Notes under the pieces: generated by a model | What the model saw: only the letters and a program-made list of their open reading frames with translations | What the model was told of the DNA's origin: nothing | Databases searched by the model: none | From: a bacterium UBP17_UBA6191 | GTDB taxonomy: Bacteria; Muiribacteriota; UBA6191 | Direction: 5' to 3' | DNA: 16,301 nucleotides | NCBI GenBank assembly: GCA_002422125.1 | Contig: DITF01000234.1 | Span: 806 to 17,106, forward strand | Translations under genes and position numbers: made by a program | Part shown: positions 14,983 through 16,301 of the stretch, piece by piece | Layout: the number at the start of each line of letters is the position of its first letter | Numbering within the stretch: position 1 is the first letter of the stretch

Positions 14983-14987
14983 TCAGT

Positions 14988-15902
14988 ATGATAGCAGCCT
15001 TCTGGGTTGATCCACTTTCAAGTTTAAACCTGGCCAAGGACACCAGCCTTCTTTTAATGCAGGAAGCCAAACTCCGAGGCTATACAGTTCTGGCCTTTGA
15101 AACCCGTGATTTATATGTAAACGGTGCTTTAAGAGTCAGTGGGCAAGTCGTAGATGTAACTGTGGAGGCTGAAAATGCCAGCATATCGGTCTTGGGCGCA
15201 CTGGATGTAAACTTTGATGAAATTAAACTGTGTCTGATCCGCAAAGATCCACCCGTAGATGAGAATTATATCGCTGTTTTACAGCTTTTAAGCATTGCAG
15301 AGGACAGAGGAAGAACCATCTTTGTGAATCCTCCCTCTGCTCTTTTAAAAGCCAATGAAAAAATATATGGTCTGAGGCTGATACAGGATTTTCCCGAAAT
15401 GGTTCTAAGCATGAATCATGATCATCTAAAAAAGTTTCGACAGTCGTCTGAGGCTAGTGTGGTACTAAAGCCATTAAATGAAGCTGGCAGTCGTGGAGTC
15501 TCACTACTTAAGCCTGAAGACACAGATACTTCTCTGCCCCAAAATCAGTTTCTGATTGCGCAAAAGTTTATGCCTGCCGTAAGCCAAGGAGATCGGCGAG
15601 TCTTTCTGATACATGGGCAAATTGTGGGGGCAATTTCTCGCACTCCTCCTCAGGGGGAATTCCGTTGTGCCCTAAGCTTTGGTGCTAGTTTAAGCATCCC
15701 CACACTTAGCACTTCAGAAATCAACCTATGCCAACGCCTTGGGCAATATCTTAAAAAAGACGGCCTCCTATTTGCCGGAATTGATTTGATCGACTCCAAG
15801 CTTATTGAGGTTAATGTCACTTCCCCCACCCTTGTGAGACAATTTAATGCCATGAGCAATCGTAGCCTCGAAAAGGAGATTTTTGATGCAATCCAAGCCT
15901 GA
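14988..15902 (+). CDS. gshB: Glutathione synthetase
   Basis: ATP-grasp ligase that joins gamma-glutamylcysteine and glycine to make glutathione in the cytoplasm. The 304-residue product, starting 'MIAAFWVDPLSSLNLAKDTS', parallels the E. coli start 'VMDPIANINIKKDSS' and aligns by eye along its whole length. Landmarks: 'LIRKDPPVDENYI' (83-95), 'ANEKIYGL' (122-129), 'VVLKPLNEAGSRGVSLLK' (158-175; the ATP-binding lysine and glycine-rich loop), 'GDRRVFLIHGQIVG' (201-214) and 'LFAGIDLIDSKLIEVNVTSPT' (261-281), with D266, E274 and N276 at the metal-binding positions. The glycine loop differs from the E. coli GMGG version. The upstream in-frame ATG at 14949 would add 13 residues unlike the family. 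The stop codon lies within the next small gene (17-bp overlap). No gshA is visible in the window. Confidence 0.93.
   Translation: MIAAFWVDPLSSLNLAKDTSLLLMQEAKLRGYTVLAFETRDLYVNGALRVSGQVVDVTVEAENASISVLGALDVNFDEIKLCLIRKDPPVDENYIAVLQLLSIAEDRGRTIFVNPPSALLKANEKIYGLRLIQDFPEMVLSMNHDHLKKFRQSSEASVVLKPLNEAGSRGVSLLKPEDTDTSLPQNQFLIAQKFMPAVSQGDRRVFLIHGQIVGAISRTPPQGEFRCALSFGASLSIPTLSTSEINLCQRLGQYLKKDGLLFAGIDLIDSKLIEVNVTSPTLVRQFNAMSNRSLEKEIFDAIQA
15873..15878 (+). promoter_or_regulatory. Shine-Dalgarno of the 48-residue gene
   Basis: AAGGAG, 7 nt before the ATG at 15886, lies inside the end of gshB. Its strength is the main support that the short frame after it is translated. Confidence 0.6.
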
Positions 15903-16032
15903 TCAGGAAAACAAACCACAATGGGATGAAGAGATTGAAGAACATTTCCCCAGACTACCCAAAGAACTGCGCAAAAAAGTCCTAAAATATATCGAAGATT
16001 ATTTTGAGTCTAAAAACGCGCGTAAGAATTGA
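15886..16032 (+). CDS. Small highly charged protein, 48 residues
   Basis: A short reading frame, MQSKPDQENK... to ...ESKNARKN, ending in TGA at 16030-16032. It overlaps gshB by 17 bp in another frame and is preceded by a near-perfect AAGGAG with 7-nt spacing. The product is rich in Glu, Lys and Asp, with one likely amphipathic helix ('LPKELRKKVLKYIEDYF', about 24-40), and has no membrane segment or cysteine. It belongs to no family I recognise. It is the last gene of the run that begins at 9060. The ribosome binding site, the tight overlap and the sensible amino-acid composition favour a real gene. Confidence 0.6.
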   Translation: MQSKPDQENKPQWDEEIEEHFPRLPKELRKKVLKYIEDYFESKNARKN

Positions 16033-16092
16033 ATTGCACCATATTGTATAGCAGAGGCTATCCATGACACTAAAAATCTTGTGGCTCAATTT

Positions 16093-16301
16093 TTAACTAA
16101 TCCCCTGCTCCCGCCTAAACTGCCTAAGGAGAAGCAAGGAACTTTCAATCTCCTCCCGATGATGAAGATAGGTATGATGAAGCGAGCAAAGGGTGGTTAA
16201 ATTCTCGACTGTATTTTTGCCCCCATCCCGGACTGGTTTAATGTGATGAATATGTAAATACCGTCTGTGGTTACAGCGCTTGCCGTTTTTTTGGAAACTA
16301 C
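16093..16301 (-). CDS. HNH endonuclease family protein (5' end outside window)
   Basis: The minus-strand frame is open from the right edge to the TAA at 16095-16093; 68 C-terminal codons are visible. The core HNH motif is clear: 'GKRCNHRRYLHIHHIKPV' with the paired histidines, 'DGGKNTVENLTTLC' with the conserved Asn-Leu and second Cys, and 'SLHHTYLHH' as the final His element. A 20-residue charged helical tail follows ('REEIESSLLLLRQFRREQG'). HNH proteins of this style are metal-dependent nucleases found in mobile, restriction or housekeeping contexts; the N-terminal part that would decide is missing. The gene converges on the 48-residue gene with a 60-bp gap, which holds only a weak 5-bp hairpin and no convincing terminator. 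Confidence 0.85.
   Translation of the reverse strand, partial: SFQKNGKRCNHRRYLHIHHIKPVRDGGKNTVENLTTLCSLHHTYLHHREEIESSLLLLRQFRREQGIS

Noticed and set aside
14949..14987. Earlier in-frame ATG for gshB.
   Set aside because: It lies inside the nitrilase gene, adds residues absent from the family, and the strong Shine-Dalgarno at 14976-14982 serves the ATG at 14988.
16048..16061. Hairpin ATAGC-AGAG-GCTAT as a terminator between the convergent genes.
   Set aside because: The stem is only 5 bp and has no T-run on either strand.
1..16301. Prophage, insertion sequence, CRISPR or toxin-antitoxin island.
   Set aside because: No integrase, transposase, direct repeats, spaced repeats or toxin-antitoxin pair are seen. 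The partial HNH gene alone is not evidence of a mobile element.

Overview
The window is a gene-dense, mid-GC (roughly 45% by eye) bacterial chromosomal segment with 15 supported protein-coding genes. It has no RNA genes, no insertion sequences and no CRISPR. Signal peptides, periplasmic-type domains (NHL, SUMF1-like, PEGA), glutathione synthetase and a Nit1-type amidase point to a Gram-negative bacterium. The abundance of HEAT, TPR and SUMF1-like proteins and the style of the HNH protein would suit a Bdellovibrionota/Oligoflexia- or other 'deltaproteobacterial'-type genome. That taxonomic guess is an inference with low confidence.

Layout. (1) 1-1265, plus: 3' part of an NHL-repeat beta-propeller protein. 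(2) 3325-1275, minus: a HEAT-repeat membrane protein translationally coupled to ruvA. (3) 3375-4874, plus: an exported protein with SUMF1-like, PEGA and SUMF1-like domains. (4) 6629-4792, minus: a YffB/ArsC-family thioredoxin-fold protein coupled to an aldo/keto reductase with a large insertion. (5) 6849-8449, plus: an exported protein of unknown family and a small two-helix membrane protein. (6) 9038-8382, minus: an RluA-family pseudouridine synthase. (7) 9060-16032, plus: a tightly packed six-gene run of two membrane proteins with degenerate nucleotide-cyclase-like domains and HEAT repeats, a TPR protein, a nitrilase-family amidase, glutathione synthetase and a 48-residue protein. (8) 16301-16093, minus: 3' part of an HNH endonuclease.

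The most unusual content is the tandem pair at 9060-13507. Each protein has an N-terminal multi-helix membrane region, a HAMP-like linker, a domain with the layout of a class III adenylate/guanylate cyclase but without the metal-binding aspartates and transition-state residues, and a C-terminal HEAT array. They look like membrane signalling scaffolds built on dead cyclase domains. The TPR protein that follows is a plausible cytosolic partner. The last part of the same run pairs gshB (glutathione synthesis) with a Nit1-type amidase (repair of deaminated glutathione), a coherent metabolic pair.

Expression. Genes inside operons mostly have Shine-Dalgarno sequences or 4-bp ATGA/GTGA overlaps. Several first genes at divergent junctions (3325 minus, 3375 plus, 9038 minus, 9060 plus) lack a Shine-Dalgarno and have a -10-like hexamer 6-9 nt before the start codon, as expected for leaderless or near-leaderless mRNAs. 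At 9045-9052 one palindrome supplies the -10 hexamer in both directions.
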